This document shows positions 36,526 through 47,475 of a DNA stretch of 64,000 bases, in pieces. The DNA lies in contig CM039184.1 of assembly GCA_008360975.2 (NCBI GenBank), forward strand, positions 50,806,797-50,870,796, read 5' to 3'. Position numbers and translations under genes: made by a program. Each line of letters starts with the position of its first letter. Position 1 is the first letter of the stretch. The notes under the pieces were generated by a model that was not told where the DNA came from, made no database searches, and saw only the letters and a list, made by a program, of their open reading frames with translations. The DNA is from Lichenostomus cassidix (Eukaryota > Chordata > Aves > Passeriformes > Meliphagidae).

Positions 36526-38044
36526 TTTTTATATAGTACATTCATCACTCGGTGTGATAATTTCAAAGGGTGGGTATTTTTCTGGTAATCTAGTGATCTT
36601 TTCCCACATGTATATTTTTGCAATTGAGTCATCTATGGGTATTTCATTATAAAATATTAATTACCATTTTTTGGGATGTTATTAATTAATTTGCTGAGAG
36701 TCCTTTTCCATGCAAGCTGAATTTTATCTGTGCAAAGCCATTACTGAACCTACTGAAAATGTATTTTGCTTAACTTTAAATTTTGACATGTGAGCAGCAG
36801 AAGAGACAGGATGATGTCTACTGCTGAATATAGAATCTGAAACCTTGACTCCTAGTGAACCATTTTCATGAATAAAAAACAGGAGAAAACCAAGCCTTGT
36901 CCCTCTTTCTCCCAAGTACTTTTGGAGTATTTCAATGGATAATCAATGCATATGTCAAAGGTAGATAAAAGTTCTTTAATTACTGTGGTTTTCTCCCTTA
37001 AATTGTCAATGATTTCGCAATTACTTTGGTTTATTTACACTAAAGGTAACCTTTATCACTCTACCCTGTATCTGGTGAAGCATGAAAACTCCAGGCATCC
37101 ATTCATTGTCTCATTAATTCTTCAAATTCAAGATTATTAACTTGACCTTTTGCTTTCATTAAAAAAGGACTCTTCAAATAAGTTTAGAATAAAAATTCAA
37201 ACCATTAAATAATAATTATTTCTAGGTTAGGGCTGAATGTTTTTTAAACTAACAGGTAAATTAATCCTATTTGTCTGATCCAAACCAGTAAAATTTCAAT
37301 GTTTAGCTCACTTAAAATAGATGAAGATTTGACTAGATAGGTTGCTTTTCATACTGTATCTCAAGAATAGCTTGTGTGGTGTTTAGTATAATACATTCTT
37401 AATTTTGATTATTTTCTACAGGTACCCAAACAAAGATATCTTCATCACTCTTCTCTCTTTCTAACTTTACAAACCATATTTAATTAATTTATTTTTCAAT
37501 TCTGCTACAAAATGTTTTGATCAGTTAAATGATAAGCAATTTCATGAATATCAGTTTCTGAGGAAAACAACAGCACTCTATAAAGTGTTTCTATCATGGG
37601 AACACAATTTTAGGACTTGGTAAATAATTTGGGCTTTAACTTTTTTTTATACTATATCAAAATATGATGACAGATTAGTAAGAAATCTGAACTTAAAGAA
37701 ATTCCTCAAGGTTATTTTAATTTGAACAAAATTCACCTTCCGGAGAGCTTTCATTTCAGTCTAGTTCTTTTATTACAACCCCAAACAAAACGGATAAATC
37801 AAGGGTCTGGAATCAGAGCATCTATAGCATCTATAATTCAGGCATCAATGAGGATCCATAAGGTTCATGAATTTATCTAAAATATGACAATAATGACAAC
37901 CTTGGAGAATGTAATTTATTGGAGGTCAGCACAGTATGGTCTAATTCAACAACTTCCATTTGAGATTTCACTATATAAAAATATCTTTGATAAACCTTTT
38001 GTGTTGCAGAAATAGAATAGAAGGCTCTTGGGAGGAATAGTGCC
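36526..38044. other. AT-rich unique DNA, no gene seen
   Basis: Unique sequence; no repeat or exon recognised. Small frames at 36724-36915 (minus), 36946-37140 (plus) and 37873-38085 (minus) lack recognisable features. Confidence 0.5.
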
Positions 38045-38749
38045 ATGCATGGATGTGTTCTGGGTGCTGACTGGCTGGAAAACAACTTTGCTTAGAAGGA
38101 TCTATGGGTCCTGGTGGGCACCATGTTGAATATCAGCCAGGAATGTGTGATCGTACCAAAGGCAGCCCAGGCTGCATTAGGAGGAGTACTGCCAGCAGCT
38201 GGAGGGAGATGATCCTTCCAGTCTGGAGTGCTGTGTCCCATTCTGGGCTCCCCAGTACAGGAGAGATATGGCCACAGTGGAGAGAGTCCAGCACAGAGCC
38301 ATGAAGGTGATGAAGGGCCTGGACCCTTCCTCTTAGGAGGAAAGGCTGAACAAGCTGTGGCTGTTTAGGCTTGAGAAGGCTCAGAGGAATCTGATGAATG
38401 TGTACAGATACCTGATGAGAAAGACAAAGGAAAGTGGAATCAGGCCCTTCTCAGTGGTGTTCAGTGGCAGGCCAAGAGACTACCAGCAAAAATTGTAGCA
38501 CAGTAAATTCTTCTTAAGCATTAAAAAAATCTGTTTTCACATCAAGGGTGATCAGACATTGGCACCAGTTTCCCAGAGAGGATGTGGATTCCCCATCTGT
38601 GAAGATGTTGAAAACCCAGCTGTTCTTGCTCCTCACCAGCTTGTGCTAGCTGACCATTCTTTGAGCTGAGAGTTTGAACTATATGTTTTACCACAATCCC
38701 TTTCTAGCTCAAAAATTCTCTGACATCTTGATTCTATGATCCTATGAAA
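38045..38749 (+). mobile_element. CR1 LINE fragment, about 0.7 kb, plus strand, 3' end intact
   Basis: One of the clearest CR1 copies in the window. In order it shows tctgggctccccagtacagg, gagagagtccagcacagagc, gatgaagggcctggaccctt, aggaaaggctgaacaagctg, cccttctcagtggtgttcag, cagtttcccagagaggatgt and a terminal ttgattctatgatcctatga. This spans the carboxyl-terminal end of the CR1 reverse-transcriptase ORF and the 3' UTR with its terminal octamer-like repeats. It is 5'-truncated near 38045 and has several frame breaks, so it is inactive. Frames at 38104-38304 (plus) and 38633-38833 (minus) are fragments or shadows of it. Confidence 0.95.
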
Positions 38750-40392
38750 TGATCTGATGTGATTATAATTAACTTTTGATAGGTCAAAGTAATTTTCCAT
38801 TGAGTTTACTTCAAATTGTGGCCAAATTTCCATTGGAAGTCCTTTAAAAATCTGTTAAAATCAAGTTGGTTTTAGCTTTGGAGAAACAGTGTTTTCAAAT
38901 TTTTTATTTATATATTTTATTCACCAATCTAACATACTTATGCAAATAAATCTGCTTCTTTTTGCAGCATATTTATATATTAATTTTGCATTTAAATCAG
39001 GATTCCTCACAGTGCTAATAAGTATTACTTTACAATTTCAATGCTCCCTAACACTAGCAATTGAGCTGTTAAGCTGATTCAGGCTTATCTAGCAAAAAAA
39101 AAAATCTTTTGGTAATGCTGCAGGAAGAATTCTAGCCCAGCATTTGCCTTTTTCTTATTTCTCATCCCCTGTTATTTTGTGTCATAATGCATCATTACAA
39201 AGTGATGTTTGCTTCTGTACAAGTCAGCAAAAAAGAAATTGCATAGCCCACATTGGCCTCTTTTCTTTGCATTAACTATGTCAGTTTTGATTTGTTATTT
39301 TTCAGAATGTTTCAAGCACTGCCAACTTGAAGTATTTTATCCTTATAGAAAAAAGATTTTTTTTTTTAAATTTGGAAAGGCATGTTAAATTTTTGCTATT
39401 ACTTCCACACCAGTGAGAAAAGCAGATTAATATTGCAATATTGGTATTTATTGAGAGTGTTTTATGCAAGATAGTGTGAGAAATCACGTCTTGTGTTTGG
39501 GATAGAGGTTTCTCATGAGTCTATATTTAGCTTATCTTATTATTTATAGATCACTTAAAGACCAGTGGTTCTCAGTTTGTTTATAAATAAACATTAAAAT
39601 TTAGTAACATGGAATGTTAGCTGAAAGAAGTGCATATAGTAAAAAAAAGCCCTTAAAATATATTGTATGCACATATGACATATTTTATTTCAGTCATAGT
39701 AGCAAATCTATTTTTGATAAATTTTTTTATAGTAATTTCTATAGGATTTATCTTTTAGTTATCTGTGCCACAGATAGTGTTGATAACGCAATGTTGTATA
39801 AAGTTTCTTGTCACTAAAGATGTCTTACCTGAACATACCTCAATACACTTCCTCAAGGTTTTACCCTTTCTATGTTGAAAATCATCAAACACTCAGAACT
39901 TCTTCTATGTGCTTTGGAGTTTCTAAATGATGAGAAAAATTTTGGTGAGGGAAGCATCTTCCAACAGCAGATAGAATTGATAGAAAGTCCTGATTATATC
40001 TGTAAGTTGATTTAAATGTCTAACTATTCTTTGATTTTGGTGCACCATAACAGTATTTGAGCAAGTTTTTCAATAAACTTGCACAGTGCATTTTACTCAG
40101 TTTTTCTGACAATCCTCTCTTTTGATATAGATAGGAATGGTACCTCTATGATTGTGTAAGGCTTTCAGTCTTGTAATTTGGTGGCTTACATCAAAAGAAA
40201 TTCCATCACTTTATTATTCATAGCAGAAGTTGAACGGAAAATTTTATTTCTTGATGTCAGTTCACTCATTTCATGCTTGAAGTACTCTATACTTTTATCT
40301 TTGAAATGAAGGTGGCAGACTTGGAGGAAACAACAAAAGCTGAGCAGTTTTAAACTCACTAGTTAAGACTTGTTTATGTATATACTTAAAAT
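38750..40392. other. AT-rich unique DNA, no gene seen
   Basis: About 1.6 kb of unique AT-rich sequence. The frames at 38889-39077 and 39614-39817 (plus) and 39302-39487 (minus) have no recognisable domain. Confidence 0.5.
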
Positions 40393-40690
40393 TGTTAGTT
40401 ATTACCTAATGCAGCACAAGAGAAGTCCATCTGGATGTAAATCAGATACAAATGCTGTTACAAGGTTTACTTTGTGTTTCCAGCCAGATGGACAGGCTTA
40501 CACAGTCACTTTTCACCAAATGCTTCTGCTGAGCTCATTTTGAGACTGTCTGTTCATTCAAATGAACAATTTTGTAAGATAATAAGTTTGAACTGAGACT
40601 TTGTGTTTCCTATATAAAGCAATTGACCCGTGGGTGAATAAAGAACAAACAAGTTCCTCGGTAAGTTAGAAAGGAAGCAGCAAGTGTAAT
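40393..40690 (+). mobile_element. Probable small ERV LTR, ends uncertain
   Basis: A TATATAA box at 40611-40617 is followed 19 bases later by AATAAA at 40637-40642 and then a tcctcgg segment. This tight arrangement is typical of the U3/R boundary of avian class II LTRs. A possible start is tgttagttattacc at 40393, but no matching TSD was found and the 3' end is unclear. It could also be a chance promoter-like cluster. Confidence 0.45.
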
Positions 40691-41047
40691 TGTAACAGTG
40701 CTTCTCTTACCTTTGTAATGATTAACCTAGTAAGAAAGAATCACTGCCAAAGGGATGCAATGATTTGTGTCAAATTGCCAAGAAAAAGTGAAATTCATTA
40801 GAAATAAAAGATAAATCGTTTGGATTTTACAGAAGTTAATCATTTTAATGATAGTGATACTCCACTGTGCATTCTGTAACTGCCAGTAAAAAAGACAGAG
40901 ACAGCATCTGAAAATCAGTGCCTAACCACCCAGCACAGATGCAGAATAGATACTGCTGTTACTTGCTTTACTCCATCACCTTTTTTGGGATTTGAAAGAA
41001 ATACTCCAGAGATCTTAGAGGATTAGAGATAAAATGCTGAAAATGCT

Positions 41048-41748
41048 GGCCTCCCTCGTCACTAGGCCACCAGCCACCAATCCAAACAGAAAAGCAGCTG
41101 AAACCAAGGCAAGCCCAGAACAGCCCTGACAACCTGCACTCTCAGGTCACTAAAATGACAGAGGTCTCCTTGGTTTTGATTTACAGCGAAGTTGTCCATC
41201 CACGGCTTTTTTGGTTTGTTTTAGTTTTGGTTTCCTTCACAGAATTGCAGCAGTATTGTTTGGAAGAAATCTCTGGAAGTTGTCTGATCCAACATCCAGC
41301 CTCTAACAGAAATGTTGTCACAGTGAGATCTTGTCACTGTGATCTTGGCTAGCCTCCAAGAATGCAGATTCTAAAAACCTCCAAGAATGCAGATTCTACA
41401 CTCCCCTGTGTCATGTGCTGGATTACCAACCCAGTGAAAATGCCCCTTTTCCTTTGAGGTAACCTGAGCTCCCAAACTGTAACCTGTGGCCCTTGCTTGA
41501 AACTGTGCTGTGTTTGTAATTTCTCTTCACACAGCTGTAAACAGTGTACCCTTTAACCTCAACTCCCTCTGACTGATAAAGGTCAACAGGGTGGATCTCT
41601 AGTTCTAAGTGATGGCCTGAAGGCCATGGCCATATATGACCAGATATGACTTTTACATTTTTTTTTTGTCCAGTTTTGGTTCCTTTTGTGGCCCTGACAA
41701 ATGTTTCTCCCACATGTATTGTGGTCACTGTTTCAAGCAGCTCTTGAA
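41048..41748 (-). repeat. Inverted repeat arm B, about 700 bp
   Basis: Reverse-complement partner of 30981-31679. It shares the CR1 tail, the duplicated 21-bp unit and about 190 bp beyond the CR1 3' end. Homology starts at ggcctccctcgtcac (41048) and ends at ctcttgaa (41741-41748). A small deletion relative to arm A lies in a ctgttg/tgtttgg run near 41085. The frames at 41155-41352 (plus) and 41423-41758 (minus) mirror those of arm A and are not genes. Confidence 0.88.
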
Positions 41749-41850
41749 CTCTTAACACTCTGAATGAGACCCCTGTGCTAGTGGAGAGTTTCTTGCCTCA
41801 GGGTCTCCCTAGCATATCTACCTTGAGGTTATGACACCCAGAACTGTAGT
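41236..41850 (-). mobile_element. CR1-like LINE fragment, minus strand
   Basis: The plus strand carries ttcacagaattgcagcagta and ctggaagttgtctgatccaa, the reverse complement of a CR1 3' end. Diverged CR1 continues to the right, past the inverted-repeat boundary, where gacacccagaactgtag near 41829 resembles the CR1 block for the cagttctggg motif. The right end is approximate. Confidence 0.65.
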
Positions 41851-44800
41851 TTTTGTATTTTTCTCCAGTATCTTATCTTCCCAGTCTGTCATATTGCCTA
41901 CCAGTCTACCAGTTTAGAGATTTTAAGCAAAGTAATTAAACAAAATGCTATTTCCAAGTCCCTTAAAAATGAAAAAGACTCAAAATAGATCTCAGACAAT
42001 AGGTATTCCTATTCATGATTTTCCAAATGGAATTTAGCACCAAGGCTTTGAATATTCACCCTTAATTCCCCATTTCACTCTGGTGAATGGAGCATAACCT
42101 CACAATGGTTGTTCAGATCATTAAGAATCAAATTATACAAGCTCTAGGAGAGTGTACATTTGAAAAAATAAAGGCTAGTTTGCTTCACAAGCATAATTTT
42201 CCTGCCTTTCAGAACCATTTCGATATGTTTATTTCCTTGAATAGGCTCCTTACATTGCATATTATTTCTGACCAAATTTAAGAAATTTTGCAATTTGGAA
42301 AATATGTCATTAACTATAACCATCCTAATCTTTTCAGACCGAAAAAGTTTAACTGGCTTTTTAAAAACAATGCATATTGAATAGCGATCAAGTGAAATTC
42401 ATTTTTTTACAAATACATGCCCAAGTGTAATAGTAATTGTTTTGATATATGACAGACAAAATATTTTCAGATATTTCCTCTTTGTTTAAATGCAAATGGA
42501 AAAATTTAATTTTGTGTAAGTCCTGTTAAAATAGCTTTTCTTACCTTGCTGCTAAAACAGCATAGTTGTCAAAATAAATTACGTATCAAAGCCTTTCAAT
42601 TCTGAGAACAGCTTTTTTTTTTTCTCCTTTTGCTGTCTACACAAAAGCTAAAATGGAATAACATACTTTAATGAACTCTATCTTAAATGACTGCCCCAGG
42701 CAAAATGCAATTTAAGTACAAAGAATAAAATGAAACCCTAATATGTGTCACTAATCAAAAATGTACAAATGAATCCTGATTTTTGACAAGAGCTGGTACA
42801 AACAGCCTGTTGCCTCCGGAAGATAGCACTCTAACCTAAACTATTATAGATAATTCTAGTGTCAGCAGCATGAGTATTTTATATCATATGCACTTCCTTC
42901 TGAACTCTAGAGGCTCAGTTCAATAGTTATGCTCTTGTACTCTGTTTTTTTCTCCCTAGACTACTGGAGAGAAAAAAAAAAAAAAAAGGAAACCTTATAC
43001 TCAAGTAGGCTTCCATGCTTCCATGTGTTTATTATTATTTCTACCCTCTCAGTGTACTGCAGGGTTTTTTTTTTGGAAAAAAAGAGAAAACTTCAAACTC
43101 CTCCTAATTTAACGATAAAGACAAAACCAGACTAGCCTTGCATGTGTAATGCAGCATTTCCAAATTACCTGCCATGTGAACTGGTACTTAATTACTGACT
43201 AACTAAGTATCAATTCCCCAGTATCTATTGGGCCTTCATATCCAGACAGTTAGTTGCAAAACATTTTATTTTCCTTTTATTCTAAATTTCTTGAGTTCCA
43301 AGAAGTTCAGCCTATAAGTGCAAAGCTAAGAGTAAAATTTTATTAATATTCCATATTTTGTATAGTCCATCAGTGAAATACAGTAATTTTTTCTCTCTTA
43401 GGATAAAATACACCATGTTTTATTATTTTAATAAAATGAGTAACTAATCAGTTGTTTGTTAAAAACCATATAAATTAAGCATTGGTTTGTACTTTTTTTC
43501 ACTCCCTTGCTTTACAAACCCTTTCATATTCTGATTTAAAAGATGTTTTAGTAATATGAATACCTCATTAAGTATTTGCTTTTACAGAGATAGTCTTACA
43601 TGACTTATTTTTTATATGTCAAAACTTAAGCATCAGTGATTATACAAGAAATTCAAACATTCTTTTCATGAAAGGAAGAATTCTGTTACTCTAATGCCAG
43701 ATAATTATCTGCAAGTGAGAATTGTTGCCTAATTATATTCTACAAATAGAGTTACCATTGCTCTAAGAAAACCAGATGATGGCCCAGCCTATTTATCTCT
43801 CTTTTGTCTTTTGAGCTGGGGTAGAAACAGAGATGTTAGTGTCCAAATTTTTTAACTTCATTTACTCAGTTTACTAGAAAGTATGAATGACACTTGAAAA
43901 GCACGAGAGACATGGTTGCAGCTTGGAGGGAATGGTGATGGAAAATGCTCCCTACCAGCACAAAAATTGCTAATTGGAGGGTATATTTTTGTGCAGATTT
44001 AAGTCACAGACCATACATAGAAAAACTTCATCACATATTCAGAGCTCTTGGTAAACTTACAGATTGACTCATTCAAAATAGCACTTTATAAATTGGAAGT
44101 CCTATTGTTGGAGTGAACTGCTGCATGTTATTGGAGAGCATTAGAAATGTAAATAGCTTAAGGACGCTCAGTTGTGATCAGGAAATGGACTAATCATTAT
44201 TTTGTATTATGTGGAGGTGTGCTTTCATTTCAGTGACTAACTTTAATTTATTTTATATACATTCTAGACCTAAAAGATTTTTAAGGCATTCTCTTACACA
44301 TAATTCAGTAACTCACTAATAACTCTTACATAGGAGTACTTATGTTACTCAGCTGCTGGTAGGACAACAGATGCACTTATCTGACCTAAATGAAAAGGGC
44401 TAGTTATCAGCATTTCTTGCAAAATTTGAACAAAATTTCTTAAATTAACTATAACTTGTATTAGAAGAGGAGCAAACTTTACCATAGAGTTCAGATTGAT
44501 AATCCTAAAACAGACTATCTGCTTTTAATCTATGCATGCAGCTCTGTTTGATGTCATTGAGAGTTCCACGACAGTCTGGAGTCAGGTAATACATCAAAAG
44601 TATTTGGAATGATAACTGCAACATACATTAAATGAGCTGTAATTTTTCTTAAAAGATATAATAGAGTTAAAACAAAAATATGTAAAAGCCAATGTGCCTG
44701 ACACAGGGTTTGTGTATGATTTAACCAGACATATAAGAATAATGTTTTGAATAAATCTGTTTAAAAAGAGTTGAAGACTAAAGGGAGATGCCACAGGGCA

Positions 44801-45190
44801 AGGTCGAAAAGCTTGGGGTAATAAGAGGGTAATAAGATCACTGGATTTTGTGAAGAATGTTTATGTTTCCTGAAAAAGAAATGGAAGTGAGAGTAAAGAG
44901 GGCTGAGAAGGTACTAGATTCTTGCTCAAGAGCCCTGTCTCTTCAGAAAAAGACTTTTAAAAACTGAAATCTTAGCTAACATCAAGACACAAAGCCCAGC
45001 ACTTCGTAATTTTGTTTCTGGATTTTGTCTGAGAAAAGGTATTTGAGGACCCTGATAGCTGGCATTTGAGAACTAATCAGGGTTTTTGTCGGTTTTTTCG
45101 TTTGTTTATTTTGGTTTCTGTTAATTTCATAGTTTCCACATTGCTGATAAGAAAATTTTGATTTATATCAAGGAAAAACAAAGAAGGTTT
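41851..45190. other. AT-rich unique DNA, no gene seen
   Basis: About 3.3 kb without a recognised repeat. Frames at 42087-42281 and 42929-43135 (plus) and 44594-44794 (minus) are short and featureless. A- and T-runs occur near 42612, 42970 and 43064. Confidence 0.5.
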
Positions 45191-45359
45191 AAAGAAAAAG
45201 GAAGGGAGGGAGGGAGGGAGGGAGGGAGGGAGGGAGGGAGGGAGGGAGGGAGGAAGGAAGGAAGGAAGGAAGGAAGGAAGGAAGGAAGGAAGGAAGGAAG
45301 GAAGGAAGGAAGGAAGGAAGGAAGGAAGGAAGGAAGGAAGGAAGGAAGGAAGGAAGGGA
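45191..45359. repeat. Homopurine microsatellite (GGGA)n then (GGAA)n
   Basis: The plus strand is purine-only for 169 bases. Tandem ggga units fill about 45204-45253 and ggaa units about 45254-45358. The neighbouring repeat units differ by one base, suggesting that a base change in one unit was spread by slippage. The long repeat-encoded frames on both strands (arginine/glutamate/glycine-rich on plus, serine/phenylalanine/proline-rich on minus) are artefacts. Confidence 0.97.
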
Positions 45360-46289
45360 TTCTTTCCCTAAGAGCACAGCAGAGGGGGAGATGCATAAGT
45401 GTATCCAGACATATTAATTCAAGAGAAATTGTCACTACACTATATTAGAAAAATGATATAGTTTTGTTATGTTTATAATCTTCATGATCCTCTTTAAACC
45501 TCTCCTTGACACTACAGAACAGTTTTCATCTTGAAAAAATACCCAAAAGGTCACACATAATATGAACATCTTATGCTTAATTAAAATGTTGAAAATCCAA
45601 GCAAATTGTGTTGACACAGACCAAGTACATTGTGTAACATGTCAACAAGGTCTACCAGTTAATATTTTCTAAAAATATCTCTCTGTTAGTTCATCTAATG
45701 ATTATTTCTCTCATTCTCGTTCATAGAGAAAAATCATCTGTAAGTGAGAATGAACAATTTCGATTTCTACAAATATTTTTCAATCATCATTTTTGGTTAA
45801 GAAGATCATTATGGGCACATTACTATCACATATTTGATTTTGGAACAGGAATATCTTTCAGGAATACCACAACAAAATATAATTTGTAAGGCAATCTCTT
45901 TAAAATACTTGCTTCCATACTTCAGTTTAATTGTTTCAAAGAAAAATAAGGTATAATACTATAAAAAGATACACAAAATGCAGTTCAGAATTCCTTTTCT
46001 AGAGAGAAGATGATATTGTATGGAAGTAATATATAGAAGAAATGATGAACTGCATTACCTGAGATATATTCTGATAAAGAATATATAGAATTCCTCAAAG
46101 GTACACGCAAAAATCTGAGATGGACTAATCCTTTGCAACAGCAAAAACCTGCAGATGATAACTCAGAAGGCATTTGAAGAGAAATATCTGAATATTGCTG
46201 TGAACATATTGAATATAAATCATCAGTTTGCTCAGGCAGACAGAGAGGCCAATCACATAATCTATTTTACAAAGACTGTATTCATCTCC
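45360..46289. other. AT-rich unique DNA, no gene seen
   Basis: No recognised repeat or exon. Frames at 45435-45617 and 45985-46173 (minus), 45698-45889 and 46155-46337 (plus) are short and unremarkable. Confidence 0.5.
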
Positions 46290-46420
46290 TCACTCTTATG
46301 CAGAGTGCTGTGTCCAGGTTTGGTCTCCCCAGTATAAGAAACACACGAACATTCTTGAACAACTTCATTGAAGGACCATCAAAATCATCTTGGAACATGA
46401 GAAGAACTGGGCCAATAAAA
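46290..46420 (+). mobile_element. Diverged CR1 fragment, plus strand
   Basis: The segment agtgctgtgtccaggtttgg followed by tctccccagtataagaaaca and a later aaggaccatcaaaatcatct matches a standard CR1 block in order, with many changes. Both ends are approximate. Confidence 0.6.
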
Positions 46421-47356
46421 GAAAAAAATGTACTTTGATAATGGTCATACCTGTTAACATATTTCCTGAAGCAGTTGTGAATCTTCAACCTTGAAGATTT
46501 TTAGAACTCGCTTGGACATTTCTCTGAGTTACATGTTCTAACTGGATCTGCTTTATGTTGAAGGTAACTGCTAGTTACTAGCAGTTAGTTACTGCTAGGT
46601 AACTGCTGGCGTTCATTTCTAAAGGAAGGGAAAAAGTGGTTCTGTATGGTAGGAATTAAACTTGGAAGGTCAGGTTTATCCCTGGTATCACTGCACTTAA
46701 AAAATCATTGAAATTAACTTAAGAAGAAGTATTTCAGTACTTTGCAGGTTTACACTAATTAAAAGTGTGAGTTAGATGCAACCTCCAATTGTGGTCTTAT
46801 CAGGTAAGGCTCCTTCACCTCATGGGGACTTTAATTTCTTCTGTTACTTACTTTATCAGTTCTCTTAGTTTCTTTAGAAGAGACAAAATGAGGGAAATGT
46901 GTTTTGTAGGTATTGCTTTTACTAGTTTTGTATGTTTAAAGAAACCCTGTGGAAACTGGAAGACTTTAAATGTTAATTTGCACAATTCATGGTAGGTGAA
47001 ATGGATGAGAAACTCATGTTAAAATGAACTAGTCTTCATTACGCTGCAGTTGATTTCCAAAAAAGAAAAAAGAATCTCCCAGCAGAATGATGTTTTCTTA
47101 CATATAAAGGAAATAACATTCAAAGTTCTTACTGGCCTTAGGCACTGCAGAACTTAATAATCAGTTAGACTTCAAATTAATTTTCCTTAATACTTCACAC
47201 AGTAATCATCCTCACTGTTTTTCCCTATCTTTACAAACATCTGTCTTGCTAGAGGTTGGATTTTGCAATGTCTCTATCAGAATAAGGAACTATTTTAAGT
47301 TTAGTCAGTCAGGTCATACTGTGGACCAGTGCTCCAGTACAGCAAAGACTCATTAA
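46421..47356. other. Unique DNA with a short perfect hairpin
   Basis: AT-rich sequence with no gene seen; the 68-codon frame at 46789-46995 has no recognisable features. It contains the hairpin at 46565-46587, listed separately. Confidence 0.5.
46565..46587. repeat. Perfect inverted repeat, 10-bp arms
   Basis: Arms taactgctag (46565-46574) and ctagcagtta (46578-46587) are exact reverse complements separated by tta. Partial copies of the same words follow to about 46608, so it looks like a small local expansion. It is not followed by a T-run on either strand that would suggest a terminator. Confidence 0.9.
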
Positions 47357-47475
47357 ATCACAGATTATGCTGAATTGAAAGACCCACAAGGATCACTGAG
47401 TCCAACTCCTGGCCATGCACAGGACCATCCCCAAGCATCACACCATATGCCCTAGAGTATTCTTCATATATTTCA
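47357..47475 (-). mobile_element. CR1 LINE 3' end fragment, minus strand
   Basis: The plus strand begins atcacagattatgctgaatt and continues aaagacccacaaggatcact, gagtccaactcctggccatg and cacaggaccatccccaagca, the reverse complement of the CR1 3' terminus and 3' UTR. It is a short copy fading near 47475. Confidence 0.82.

Noticed and set aside
36090..36652. Overlapping 117 to 127-codon frames on both strands
   Set aside because: Overlap on both strands in a GC-richer patch is expected by chance, and no homology is recognisable. The patch itself is kept as an unexplained block.
31372..41352. Matching 65-codon frames in the two inverted arms (31372-31569 minus, 41155-41352 plus)
   Set aside because: They are copies of one repeat, cross the CR1 3' end, and show frame-neutral and replacement changes alike, so there is no sign of coding constraint.
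45158..45448. Repeat-protein-like frames over the purine tract, on both strands
   Set aside because: They are products of translating a microsatellite whose unit length of 4 keeps frames free of stops; not a gene.
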